Source of the DNA: Nocardia elegans NBRC 108235
GTDB taxonomy: Bacteria > Actinomycetota > Actinomycetes > Mycobacteriales > Mycobacteriaceae
Length of the DNA stretch: 64,000 nt
Reading direction: 5' to 3'
NCBI RefSeq assembly: GCF_001612845.1
Contig: NZ_BDBF01000006.1
Span: 186,001-250,000, forward strand
Positions 8,229 through 16,228 of the stretch are shown piece by piece. Position 1 is the first letter of the stretch; every line of letters starts with the position of its first letter. Both the position numbers and the translations under genes were made by a program. Below the pieces are notes generated by a model. The model was not told the origin of the DNA and did no database searches. It saw only the letters and a list, made by a program, of their open reading frames with translations.

Positions 8229-9692
8229 TCAAGCGATGGCGATGTTCTTCAGGCGCAGGAACTCCTCGATCCCTTGCCGCCCGCCTTCCTTGCCCAGGCC
8301 ACTGAGCCCGACACCGCCGAAGGCCCGGTTGACACCGAGGTTCATCGCACCGTTGATCAGAACCTCACCGGTGACCAACTCCTCGGCGACCCGATGCGCG
8401 CGGCGCAGATCGTTGGTCTGGATATAACCGGACAGGCCGTACTCGCTGTTGTTGGCGATCTCGATCGCCTCCTGCTCGGTAGCGAACGGGGTGATCGCCA
8501 GCACCGGACCGAACACCTCCTTCTGAGCGAGTTCGGACTGCGGGTCGACATCGGCGAACACGGTTGGTTCCAGAAAGAAACCGTCGGCCAGTGCACCCTC
8601 GCCCCGGTGGCCGCCGGTGACCAGACGCGCGCCATCGGCCCGAGCGCGCTCGATCATGCCCAGGATCCGATGTAATGCCGCCTCGTTGACGACGGGACCG
8701 GATACGGTTCCCTCGGCCAGCGGATCGCCGACGGTGATGAATTCGGCGAACGCCTTGACCCGCCCGATCATCTCCTCATAGATGCTGTCCTGCACCAACA
8801 TTCGAGTCGGCAGCGCGCAGCCTTGGCCGCTGAGCGCACCGATCGACATCATCGTGCCGTGCGAGCACGCCTGGTCCAGATCCGCGTCGTCGAACACGAT
8901 ATTGGCCGACTTGCCGCCGAGTTCGAGTACGGACGGCTTCATCAGATCTGCGCAGCTGTGCAGGATCTTGCGGGCGGTATCGGGCCCGCCGGTGAAGGTC
9001 ACCTTCTTCACCAGCGGATGCTCGACCAGCGCCGCGCCGGCCTCGGGTGCGCCGGGCAGGATGTTGACCACACCGGCCGGAATGCCGGCCTGCTCGACCA
9101 GATCGGCGAAGAGTTCGCCGGTGAAGGGTGTGAGCTCCGACGGTTTGACCACCACGGTGTTTCCCGCCGCCAATGCGGCCGGGATCTTCATCGCGAGCGA
9201 GATCAGCGGACCGTTCCAGGTGATGATCACACCGATCACGCCGTAGGGCTGGCCCAGCGAATAGGAGAACTCGCCGTCCACACCGAGCGATCCGGTGACC
9301 TCGGAGGTGAGCTTGTCCGCCCAGCCGGCGTAGTAGCGCGTCCACTCGATGGACGTCACGACCAGACCGGCGGCGACCGGGAGGGGAGTGCCGTTGTCGA
9401 GTGCGCCCAATCGAGCGAATTCTCCGGCGTTGGCCTCGATCAGATCGGCGAGCCTGGTCAGCAGCCGCCGCCGCTCCGCCGGCCGGGTGCGGCGCCATTC
9501 GGCGAAGGCGTCCTGTGCGGTGCGGGCGGCCCGGTCGACCTCGTCGGCACCTGCCAGTGGGATCCGCGCGTCCACCGTGCCGTCGACGGGGTTGACGTGC
9601 TCGTGCACCCCGCCCGATCCGGTCGCGATCCGATCGGTACCGATTCGGAGGTGCACGGTGGGCCTGGTGGTATCGATTGCGTGACTGGTCAT
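8229..9692 (-). CDS. NAD(P)-dependent aldehyde dehydrogenase
   Basis: Class ALDH enzyme of 487 residues, oxidising an aldehyde to its acid. The oxyanion Asn lies in IITWNGPL, the cofactor Lys in VVVKPSELTPF, the general base Glu257 in LELGGKS and the catalytic Cys292 in GQGCALPT. EVFGPVL is the late NAD-site motif. It is first gene of a minus-strand group with the double CoA-transferase and CoA ligase, and divergent from a TetR gene 201 bp away. With the mycofactocin-type dehydrogenase at 10622 it would make an alcohol-aldehyde-acid route. The ribosome site is weak. Confidence 0.93.
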   Translation of the reverse strand: MTSHAIDTTRPTVHLRIGTDRIATGSGGVHEHVNPVDGTVDARIPLAGADEVDRAARTAQDAFAEWRRTRPAERRRLLTRLADLIEANAGEFARLGALDNGTPLPVAAGLVVTSIEWTRYYAGWADKLTSEVTGSLGVDGEFSYSLGQPYGVIGVIITWNGPLISLAMKIPAALAAGNTVVVKPSELTPFTGELFADLVEQAGIPAGVVNILPGAPEAGAALVEHPLVKKVTFTGGPDTARKILHSCADLMKPSVLELGGKSANIVFDDADLDQACSHGTMMSIGALSGQGCALPTRMLVQDSIYEEMIGRVKAFAEFITVGDPLAEGTVSGPVVNEAALHRILGMIERARADGARLVTGGHRGEGALADGFFLEPTVFADVDPQSELAQKEVFGPVLAITPFATEQEAIEIANNSEYGLSGYIQTNDLRRAHRVAEELVTGEVLINGAMNLGVNRAFGGVGLSGLGKEGGRQGIEEFLRLKNIAIA

Positions 9693-9739
9693 GGGTTCGC
9701 CACTCGCTTCGCTGCGGTCGGGTGAGATGACAACGCCAT

Positions 9740-9748
9740 CTTAGTTAT
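9740..9748. promoter_or_regulatory. CTTAGTTAT operator-like motif in the ALDH/TetR divergent promoter
   Basis: CTTAGTTAT lies 47 bp upstream of the aldehyde dehydrogenase start in a 201-bp divergent gap that also holds AT-rich promoter-like sequence around 9768-9790. The adjacent TetR protein is the natural candidate to bind here. The same core occurs at 770, 30633 and other promoters. Confidence 0.4.
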
Positions 9749-9893
9749 CTATGTTGCGCAGCTCACACACTATTACGGACTTAAAGTGTCTGCAAGTAGC
9801 AAAATAGGAAGGCCGCTCGGCCGCAGCGGCGGCCGACTGTGATTGGTTGATCCGAGAGGAATGCGCGGACAGATGCGAGGCGAGGAGTGACAC

Positions 9894-10508
9894 ATGGGCC
9901 GGCAAGCCACACCGCTCGGACGACCGCGCGACCCCGAACTCGACGAGAAACTGATGACGGCGGCGCTGCTCGAATACGCCCAACTGGGGTGGGGCGCATT
10001 CACGATGCAGGGCGTCGCCAGGCGCGCCGGCGTCGGCAAGTCCGCGCTCTACCTGCGCTGGGCGAACAAGGAACAACTACTGCTCGACAGCGTCGAATCG
10101 GTGGCGCTGACGTTGCGCGTCAATGTCGACACCGGCTCGCTGACCGGCGATTTGACAGCGCTCGCCACCGCACTGCTCGAGCACTTCCTCGACCCGATCG
10201 GCTGGGCGACGTTGCGGATCACCATCGACGTCACCGCCGAGTTCACCGATCTGCAGCCCTTCCAACAGCGCATCGTGAAGGCGCTGCGAGCGGCGGCGAC
10301 CGGAGCCTTCACCCGCGCCGTCGAGCGCGGCGAGATGGCCACGGACACCGCACACGGGCCACTGATCGAGTCGCTGTTCGGCGCCGTGCTGATGCACACT
10401 CTCGCATGTTCACCGGATGAGCGCGCGCACGCACGCACGTATCCTGTCGAGCACGTCGGGCCACTCGTCGAAGTAATCGCGCGCTCCGCCCGCCCGACGA
10501 AGAAGTGA
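9894..10508 (+). CDS. TetR/AcrR family transcriptional regulator
   Basis: 204 residues. The N-terminal helix-turn-helix is clear (FTMQGVARRAGVGKSALYLRW, about residues 40-62), followed by an all-helical ligand domain with a TetR_C-type pattern (FLDPIGWATLRITIDV, LFGAVLMHTL). A GGCGAGGAG ribosome site precedes ATG 9894. It is divergent from the aldehyde dehydrogenase operon and followed by the alcohol dehydrogenase operon on the same strand, so it is well placed to control both. The ligand is unknown, perhaps an acyl-CoA or the alcohol substrate. Confidence 0.9.
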   Translation: MGRQATPLGRPRDPELDEKLMTAALLEYAQLGWGAFTMQGVARRAGVGKSALYLRWANKEQLLLDSVESVALTLRVNVDTGSLTGDLTALATALLEHFLDPIGWATLRITIDVTAEFTDLQPFQQRIVKALRAAATGAFTRAVERGEMATDTAHGPLIESLFGAVLMHTLACSPDERAHARTYPVEHVGPLVEVIARSARPTKK

Positions 10509-10621
10509 TTGCACATATATAACTCAGTGGGTTAACTTGGTCACGCATGAGGCATGCGTTCCCACCCCGCACACGGGGCCCTCCCCGCGGCAAACCCGTG
10601 TCAATCAGACGGAGGACCACC

Positions 10622-11452
10622 ATGGCCGGACTCGAGGGCAAAGTCGCCCTGATCACTGGAGCCGCACGAGGACAGGGCCGCTCACATGCGGTGCGCCTGG
10701 CCGGCGAGGGCGCCGACATCATCGCCCTCGACATCTGCGCGGATATCGACACGATGGACTACCCGAACGCGGCCCCCGAGGATTTGAAGGAAACCGTAGC
10801 CCAGGTCGAGGCACTCGGCCGGCGGATCGTCGCGACCGAGACCGACGTTCGCGATGCCGCCGCGACCCGGGAGGCCGTCGACCGGGGCTACGAGACGTTC
10901 GGGCGACTCGACATCGTGCTGTCCAATGCGGGCATCGTCCGGCTCAGCGACAGTCCCGACGATTACGCGCAGACGTGGCGGGACGTGCTGTCGACCAACC
11001 TGAGCGGCGGCTTCCACGTAGTGAATGCTGCTGTGCCACATATCATCTCAGGCGGCCGCGGCGGTTCGATCGTCTTCACCGGCTCGACGGCAGGCGTGCG
11101 CCCGACGGCGAGCCTCAACACCGCCGCCTTGGCCTACACCGCGTCCAAGTGGGGGCTGGTCGGTATCTGCAAGCAGTACGCCGCGTCGCTGGCCCAGCAC
11201 TCGATTCGAGTCAACATCGTGCATCCGACCGGCGTCGCCTCGGGTATGACGATGAACGAGGCGATGGCCCGGCTCGCCCAGGAGGCCGCCGCGGGCGGCG
11301 ACAATTCCATTTCGCAGATGCAGAATGCGATGCCGATCGAGATTCTGCAGCCGGGCGACATCTCCGACGCGATCGCCTTTCTGGTCTCCGATCAGGCGAA
11401 GTGGATCACCGGCGTCTCCCTGCCGGTGGACGCCGGCTTCTCCATCCGCTAG
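10622..11452 (+). CDS. Mycofactocin-coupled short-chain dehydrogenase/reductase
   Basis: 276-residue SDR. The nucleotide motif TGAARGQGR, LSNAGIV and the Tyr-x3-Lys pair in AYTASKWG are present. GQGRSHAVRLAGEGADIIAL followed by DIC and a long acidic loop (DYPNAAPEDLKETV) is characteristic of the mycofactocin-dependent SDR subfamily. Members hold NAD(H) tightly and pass electrons to the peptide-derived redox carrier mycofactocin, oxidising alcohols. CGGAGGACC precedes ATG 10622. The mycofactocin biosynthesis genes are not in this window. It lies 17 bp before a quinone-oxidoreductase-like gene, and the pair probably forms an operon. Confidence 0.85.
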   Translation: MAGLEGKVALITGAARGQGRSHAVRLAGEGADIIALDICADIDTMDYPNAAPEDLKETVAQVEALGRRIVATETDVRDAAATREAVDRGYETFGRLDIVLSNAGIVRLSDSPDDYAQTWRDVLSTNLSGGFHVVNAAVPHIISGGRGGSIVFTGSTAGVRPTASLNTAALAYTASKWGLVGICKQYAASLAQHSIRVNIVHPTGVASGMTMNEAMARLAQEAAAGGDNSISQMQNAMPIEILQPGDISDAIAFLVSDQAKWITGVSLPVDAGFSIR

Positions 11453-11469
11453 CCCAAGGGCAACGATCC

Positions 11470-12447
11470 GTGCGCGCGGTCCGATGTGAGGAATACGGCG
11501 GGCCCGAATCCCTCACCGTCACAGACATTCCCGCCCCGGAGGCGCGCCCCGGCCGGGTAGTTGTCCGAGTAGAGGCCGCAGCTGTCAACTATCCCGATGT
11601 GCTCGTCGCCTCCGACCGGTATCAGATCAGCGTGCCGACACCTTTCACGGTAGGAAGCGAGTTCGCGGGCACTGCGCTGTCGGTGGGCGAGGGAGTGCGG
11701 TCCGTCGCCCCCGGGGACGCGGTCATGGGTGTGGCGTTCACCGGCGCCTTCGCGGAGCGGATCGCGGTGCCCGAGGCCTCGCTTTCGCCGATTCCGCCCG
11801 GGCTGAGCATGATCGACGCCGCCGCGTTCGGGGTCACGTATCGAACTGCGTATCACTCGCTCGTCACCATCGGCGAGATGCGGCCCGGCGACTGGGTGGT
11901 CGTCCTTGGCGCCGCGGGCGGAGTGGGAACCGCGTGTGTCGACATCGCGACACGACTCGGGGGCCGGGTGATCGCGGCGGCGTCGTCCCGGGAACGGATC
12001 GAATTGTGCCGCCGCCTCGGCGCGGTCGCAGGTATCGCCTACGAGGACGAGGACCTCAAAGACCGCATCAAGGCGATCACCGCCGGTCGCGGAGCCGACT
12101 TGGTTATCGATCCCGTGGGCGGCGCATACGCGGAACCGGCGATCCGCGCCACCTCTTGGGGCGGACGCTACGTCTGTGTCGGCTTCGCAACCGGCGAGAT
12201 TCCGCGCATACCGATGAATCTCGTTCTCCTGAAAGGGGCGATCCTGCGCGGGTTCGAGATCAGAACGCTCGCCGAACACCGGCCCGAGGCCGTGACCGAG
12301 GGGACGGCGGCGATCGCAGGTCTGGTAGCCACGGGCATGCGGCCGCACGTCTCTCAGGTGTTCGCGCTCGAGGATGCGCCGCGCGCACTGACCCTGATCC
12401 GAGACCGCGAAGCCCGCGGGAAGATCGTGCTCGACCCCACGATGTAG
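11470..12447 (+). CDS. Zinc-independent medium-chain dehydrogenase (quinone oxidoreductase-like)
   Basis: 325-residue MDR-family protein. The GroES-like N-terminal domain starts VRAVRCEEYGGPESLTV, and the cofactor motif is GAAGGVGTACVDIA. The Cys/His zinc ligands of alcohol dehydrogenases are absent. It resembles the NADPH:quinone oxidoreductases and enoyl reductases of this superfamily, so it may reduce a quinone or an enoyl thioester. The GTG at 11470 follows AAGGGC, 17 bp after the SDR stop, which suggests co-transcription. It converges on the SDR at 12477. Confidence 0.87.
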   Translation: MRAVRCEEYGGPESLTVTDIPAPEARPGRVVVRVEAAAVNYPDVLVASDRYQISVPTPFTVGSEFAGTALSVGEGVRSVAPGDAVMGVAFTGAFAERIAVPEASLSPIPPGLSMIDAAAFGVTYRTAYHSLVTIGEMRPGDWVVVLGAAGGVGTACVDIATRLGGRVIAAASSRERIELCRRLGAVAGIAYEDEDLKDRIKAITAGRGADLVIDPVGGAYAEPAIRATSWGGRYVCVGFATGEIPRIPMNLVLLKGAILRGFEIRTLAEHRPEAVTEGTAAIAGLVATGMRPHVSQVFALEDAPRALTLIRDREARGKIVLDPTM

Positions 12448-12458
12448 CCACAGTGAGT

Positions 12459-12472
12459 GGCGGGCACCCGCC
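12459..12472. terminator. Short GC hairpin between convergent genes
   Basis: GGCGG-GCAC-CCGCC lies in the 29-bp gap between the convergent quinone oxidoreductase and SDR genes. It could act as a two-way terminator, but the stem is short and there is no U-tract. Confidence 0.35.
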
Positions 12473-12476
12473 GAAC

Positions 12477-13220
12477 TCAGTACAAGCCGCCGTCCACCCG
12501 GATCAGTGACGCCGTAGTGTAACTGGATGCTGGGCTCGCCAAATACAATGCGGTGGTCACGATCTCGGAGGGGTCACCCGGCCGGCCCGCCGCGCTGGGA
12601 GTGGTCCGCCGCACCTCTTCGGGCCAAGCCTTGGAGATGTCGGTGAGAAACGGGCCCGCCGAGATGGTGTTGACCCTGACCTTCGGGGCGTACTCGCGCG
12701 CGAAGACCTGGGTCAGCGCGTTCAGTCCGGCCTTGGCTCCGGAGTACGGGCCGAATCGCGGCTGCGGCATGAGCGCGCCGGAGGAGGACACGTTGATGAT
12801 CGAACCACCCTCGCCCGCCGCCATCCGCTCCCCCACCAGGGCGCACAGCCGGAACGGACCTTTGAAGTTCACATCGACGATCTTGTCGAAAAGTTCCTCG
12901 CTCGTCTGCGCGGACGACGGTGCCAGCGGCGACATCCCGGCATTGTTGACCAGCACGTCGACCCTGCCGAACTCGGCGTAGGCGGCCTCGACCAACGCAT
13001 CGATCCGGTCCCACTTGCCGACGTGACATCCGACCGCGAGCGCTCGACGCCCCAGTGCCGCAACCTCTTTCGCCGCCTCCTCACACGCTTCGGTCTTTCG
13101 GCTGGTGATCACGACATCGGCTCCGGCCGCAGCGAAGGCCAGCACCATCTGCCTGCCGAGACCACGGCTGCCGCCGGTGACGAGGGCGACCTTTCCAGCG
13201 AGTGAAAACAGATCATTCAT
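12477..13220 (-). CDS. Short-chain dehydrogenase/reductase
   Basis: 247-residue classical SDR. The NAD(P) motif is TGGSRGLGR, the structural motif NNAGMSPL, the catalytic Ser lies in NVSSSGAL and Tyr-x3-Lys in PYSGAKAG. FabG-like proteins of this kind oxidise hydroxyacyl-CoAs or reduce ketones. ATG 13220 overlaps the stop of the upstream acyl-CoA dehydrogenase as ATGA (13217-13220), so translation is coupled. With the dehydrogenase and the kinase-like gene before it, it forms a three-gene operon resembling a split ACAD10/11 or Lva-type system for 4-hydroxyacyl-CoA. Confidence 0.9.
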   Translation of the reverse strand: MNDLFSLAGKVALVTGGSRGLGRQMVLAFAAAGADVVITSRKTEACEEAAKEVAALGRRALAVGCHVGKWDRIDALVEAAYAEFGRVDVLVNNAGMSPLAPSSAQTSEELFDKIVDVNFKGPFRLCALVGERMAAGEGGSIINVSSSGALMPQPRFGPYSGAKAGLNALTQVFAREYAPKVRVNTISAGPFLTDISKAWPEEVRRTTPSAAGRPGDPSEIVTTALYLASPASSYTTASLIRVDGGLY

Positions 13221-14521
13221 GCGAGGCCGTACTCCTTCAGAATGTCGGCGTATCGTGCGCGGGCCGCGGCGCGACGTGTCGGAATATGTTCGGAGGGAAA
13301 CAGTCCCGCGGCCGGCCCGTAGCCTTTGAGCACCTGCTTGGCGACGGTCACCTTGTGCACCTCCGTCGGCCCGTCTGCCAGCGCCAGCGATGGAACACTG
13401 GTCCACCACTCGTAGAGCGGCAATTCGGTGGTGACACCAAGAGACCCGTGGATCTGCACGGCCCGGCCGATGATGTCACCGAAGACCTTCGCCATCGCCA
13501 CCTTGCACATCGCGATATTGGTGCGGGCCGCACCGTGCGGCTCGTTGTCGATGATCCACGCGGTCTGCATCACCAACAGCCGGAACTGGGCCAATTCGAT
13601 CCACGAATCCGCGATGAACTGCTGCACCATCTGCTTGTCGGCCAGCAGTTCACCCTGGGTGCGTCGCGAGAGGACCCGCTCGGCCATCATGTCGAATGCG
13701 CGCCGGCATTTGCCGACCGTGCGCATCGCGTGATGAACGCGGCCGCCGCCCAGGCGTGCCTGCGCCACTTCGAAACCCAGGCCGGGACCGCCGAGAATCG
13801 CATCGGCGGGGACCCGCACGTCGTGGTAGCGGATGTAGCCGTGGGTGCCCTCGTCGAGTTCCTCCCGGTCCGGCATCACCACCACATTGCGGATGATCTC
13901 AACGCCCGGTGTTTCGGCGGGCACGACGAACATCGACATCCGGCGATACGGCGACGCATCCGGGTCGGTGACGGCCATGACGATGAAGAAGGCCGCGTAG
14001 CGCGCGTTGGAGGAGAACCATTTCTCCCCACTGATGACCCACTCGTCACCGTCACGGCGTGCGGCGCAGACGAACTCCTTCGGGTCGGCGCCCGCCTGCG
14101 GTTCGGTCATCGAGAAGCAGGAGACGATATCGCCGTCGAGCAGCGGCTGCAGATATCGTGACTTCTGTTCCGCGGTGCCGAACACGGCGAGAATTTCGGC
14201 GTTCCCGGTATCGGGGGCCGCGGTACCGAAAATGGTTGGCGCCCACATGGATCGGCCGATGATCTCGTTCATCAGGGCGAGTTTGAGCTGCCCGTAACCC
14301 TGGCCACCGAGTTCGGGGCCGAGGTGGCACGCCCACAGACCCTGCTCGCGCACTCGGTCCTGCAGCGGCTTCACGATCGCGCGGGCCGCCGCGTTCTCGG
14401 TGTTGTACGGCTGGCCGATATGAGGGAAGAGCAAATCGAGCGGCTCGCACTCCTCCCGCACGAACGCGTCCATCCAGTCCAGCTTCGCCTGAAAGTCCGG
14501 CTCGGTCCGGAAATCCCACAT
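13217..14521 (-). CDS. Acyl-CoA dehydrogenase family protein (ACAD10/11-like)
   Basis: 434-residue FAD protein. FSMTEPQAGADP and WFSSNARYA match flavin- and substrate-binding segments. Where medium-chain dehydrogenases have the catalytic Glu (YEGT), this one reads LADGPTEVH with Asp383, the form I recall from the vertebrate ACAD10/11 group. The alternative Glu of isovaleryl-CoA dehydrogenase is also absent (GGGRVHH). It is the middle gene of an operon: kinase-like (51 bp upstream), this gene, then SDR (ATGA overlap). The reaction is more likely the kinase-linked rearrangement of a hydroxyacyl-CoA than a plain alpha,beta-dehydrogenation. AAAGGATC precedes the ATG. Confidence 0.88.
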   Translation of the reverse strand: MWDFRTEPDFQAKLDWMDAFVREECEPLDLLFPHIGQPYNTENAAARAIVKPLQDRVREQGLWACHLGPELGGQGYGQLKLALMNEIIGRSMWAPTIFGTAAPDTGNAEILAVFGTAEQKSRYLQPLLDGDIVSCFSMTEPQAGADPKEFVCAARRDGDEWVISGEKWFSSNARYAAFFIVMAVTDPDASPYRRMSMFVVPAETPGVEIIRNVVVMPDREELDEGTHGYIRYHDVRVPADAILGGPGLGFEVAQARLGGGRVHHAMRTVGKCRRAFDMMAERVLSRRTQGELLADKQMVQQFIADSWIELAQFRLLVMQTAWIIDNEPHGAARTNIAMCKVAMAKVFGDIIGRAVQIHGSLGVTTELPLYEWWTSVPSLALADGPTEVHKVTVAKQVLKGYGPAAGLFPSEHIPTRRAAARARYADILKEYGLA

Positions 14522-14571
14522 ATGCTCTGATCCTTTGTCTCAGAAGGTAGTCGGCTGTTCGACAGCGAACC

Positions 14572-15609
14572 TCAATGCCCGATCAAGGCCATCGCCTCGT
14601 CCACCATGCCCGCCAGCCCTGGTTCCATCCGCTGGAACGCCGGCGGCACGGCACCGGCCTTGCGGGCCCGTTTGATCAGCAGCGCCGTAGCCGCGGCCTC
14701 CTTGTACCGGGTCAGCGCGTCGAACCAGACCAGGTCGGTCACCGGCCGTCCCCATGCCTGCTCGTATTCCCGGACCACCTCGGCGATGGTCGGCGTACCG
14801 CACGGTTGCGCGCTGGGCGCGGCCGGATGGCCCGCTTCGTCGGTGAAGTAGGTCAGCCAGCTCAGGTCCACTCGCGGATCACCGACCGACCAGATCTCCC
14901 AATCGATGATCGCGGTGACCTTGTCGCCGTCGCACAGGGTGTTGCCCAGCCGGTAGTCGCCGTGGTTCACCACCGGCCCGGCCTGCTCCGGCATGGTTTC
15001 GCGCAACGCACGCGCGCAAGCGCGGTAGTTGCCCCGCAGATCCTCCGGCACCGTCTCGAAAGCCCTTGTCCACCGGTCGATCTCGGCATCGAGACCGACT
15101 GCGGGCTCGTCGCCGAGGCCGATATCGGCCGGCTCCACACGGTGCAGGTGACCGAGCATGCGCGCGGCGTCGAGATAGCGGGCCCTGACCCGGCGCGCCG
15201 CTTCGGCGTCGCGCCCATCCTCGAGCAGCGGTTCCACACATTCGCCCGCCACCAGATCCATGGCTACGAACGGCGGAATCTGCGGCGGCCGCCCTTCGTC
15301 GTCGAACAGCACCGCGGGCACCCGCACGCTCGGCGCCTGCGCCAGAGCGGCCATCACCCGGCTCTGCCGCAGCACGTCCCGGTTGCGGACCGGATCCAGC
15401 CCGGGCGGCGCGACTTTGAGCACCACCGGCAGCGTCGCCCCGGCCGCGGTGAGGTCGGCGACGAAGGTCAGGCTCGATGTACCGCCTGTCAACGGCCGCA
15501 CGCCCGACACGGCGGCTCCGATCCGAGCCGCCGCCGCGGTGGCACGTTCCGCGAGCTGGTCGACGAAAGTCTGGTCATCGACCCGAGAGGCCGCGTCGGA
15601 CGGGTGCAT
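14572..15609 (-). CDS. APH/choline-kinase-fold phosphotransferase (ACAD10/11 or LvaA-like)
   Basis: 345 residues of the aminoglycoside-phosphotransferase fold. Lys65 (VVLKVAPPG), the catalytic loop NHGDYRLGN with Asp218 and Asn223, and the metal-binding Asp236 of IIDWEIWSVGDP are all present, so an active ATP-dependent kinase is expected. It is first in an operon with an acyl-CoA dehydrogenase and SDR, so its substrate is more likely a hydroxyacyl-CoA, as in levulinate catabolism (LvaA) and vertebrate ACAD10/11, than an antibiotic. ATG 15609 follows AAAGGG. The open frame continues upstream, but without a better start. Confidence 0.87.
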   Translation of the reverse strand: MHPSDAASRVDDQTFVDQLAERATAAAARIGAAVSGVRPLTGGTSSLTFVADLTAAGATLPVVLKVAPPGLDPVRNRDVLRQSRVMAALAQAPSVRVPAVLFDDEGRPPQIPPFVAMDLVAGECVEPLLEDGRDAEAARRVRARYLDAARMLGHLHRVEPADIGLGDEPAVGLDAEIDRWTRAFETVPEDLRGNYRACARALRETMPEQAGPVVNHGDYRLGNTLCDGDKVTAIIDWEIWSVGDPRVDLSWLTYFTDEAGHPAAPSAQPCGTPTIAEVVREYEQAWGRPVTDLVWFDALTRYKEAAATALLIKRARKAGAVPPAFQRMEPGLAGMVDEAMALIGH

Positions 15610-15671
15610 GGAGATGCCCTTTCGAACCGGGACGATCGAGCACGTCCGGCGGGGTCGCGTTTCAGAACGCC

Positions 15672-15682
15672 ATTCTGAGAAT
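15672..15682. promoter_or_regulatory. Palindrome ATTCTGAGAAT in the kinase operon promoter
   Basis: ATTCT-G-AGAAT is a perfect inverted repeat 63 bp before the phosphotransferase start, followed at once by another ATGATTCT half. It is a plausible operator for the three-gene operon. It does not match the C(A/T)(A/T)AGT motif used elsewhere, so this operon may answer to a different regulator. Confidence 0.45.
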
Positions 15683-15722
15683 ATGATTCTGCGTTCGCTG
15701 CGCGTTGTCAACCCCGGAAACG

Positions 15723-15761
15723 CCGCAACGCGGGCCCGGAAAACCGTGACCCGCGTTGCGG
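15723..15761. terminator. Hairpin downstream of the DUF35 gene
   Basis: Perfect 12-bp arms CCGCAACGCGGG (15723-15734) and its complement (15750-15761) enclose a 15-base loop, 36 bp past the DUF35 stop on the minus strand. It probably ends the thiolase/DUF35 transcript before the kinase operon promoter. Confidence 0.6.
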
Positions 15762-15796
15762 TACTTGATATTCGATGTCTCAGAGCGGCCGGATTC

Positions 15797-16228
15797 TCAC
15801 CCCTGAACCGGACGGAACACCGGCAACTGCCAGCCATCGGAAATCGGCGAGAAAGTCACCTCGACCTCCATCCCGATCTGCACCTCTCCCGGATCGACAT
15901 CGACGACATTGGTCACCAGCCGGGCATCCCCCGCACCCTCGAGCGAGATCACCGCTCCGACGAGAGTGATATCGGGAATTCCGGGGAAGCCGTGGATGAC
16001 GGCGTAGCTGTAGACGCTGCCGCGACCCGACAGTTGTTTCCAGTTCTTCTCGGTGGACTGGCACTCCGGACAGAACGGCGTCGGCGGCATCCGGAAGTGC
16101 CCGCACGAACCGCATTGCAGCGCAACGAGTTCGCCCTCCTTGGCATGCTGCCAGAACGGCTCGGTATCGCTGTTGGTGGTGATGTGCACGGCCTCGGCGG
16201 GCAGTGTGGTCGCACGGAGGTCACTCAT
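15797..16228 (-). CDS. DUF35/OB-fold zinc-ribbon protein, partner of a thiolase-like protein
   Basis: 143 residues. The rubredoxin-like zinc ribbon has Cys39, Cys42, Cys53 and Cys56 (CGSC and CPEC), followed by an OB-fold (about 65-140; GSVYSYAVIHGFPG, FSPISDGW). Proteins of this family bind CoA-ester substrates and pair with Cys-less thiolase-fold proteins; the DUF35 domain of ChsH2 with Ltp2 is the best-known case, a steroid side-chain aldolase. ATG 16228 overlaps the thiolase-like stop as ATGA, which supports a stable 1:1 complex. A hairpin follows the gene. Confidence 0.88.
   Translation of the reverse strand: MSDLRATTLPAEAVHITTNSDTEPFWQHAKEGELVALQCGSCGHFRMPPTPFCPECQSTEKNWKQLSGRGSVYSYAVIHGFPGIPDITLVGAVISLEGAGDARLVTNVVDVDPGEVQIGMEVEVTFSPISDGWQLPVFRPVQG

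Noticed and set aside
5777..8305. An 842-codon open frame on the plus strand
   Set aside because: It is antisense to the double CoA-transferase. The product is rich in Arg, His and Gly with no family features, as expected from high-GC codon bias on the other strand.
10537..11469. Long upstream extension of the quinone oxidoreductase frame
   Set aside because: It overlaps the mycofactocin-type SDR in another frame and is Arg-rich. The true start is the GTG at 11470 with a ribosome site.
14572..15609. Aminoglycoside phosphotransferase (antibiotic resistance)
   Set aside because: The fold matches, but the operon with an acyl-CoA dehydrogenase and SDR points to acyl-CoA metabolism. No resistance-specific features were seen.
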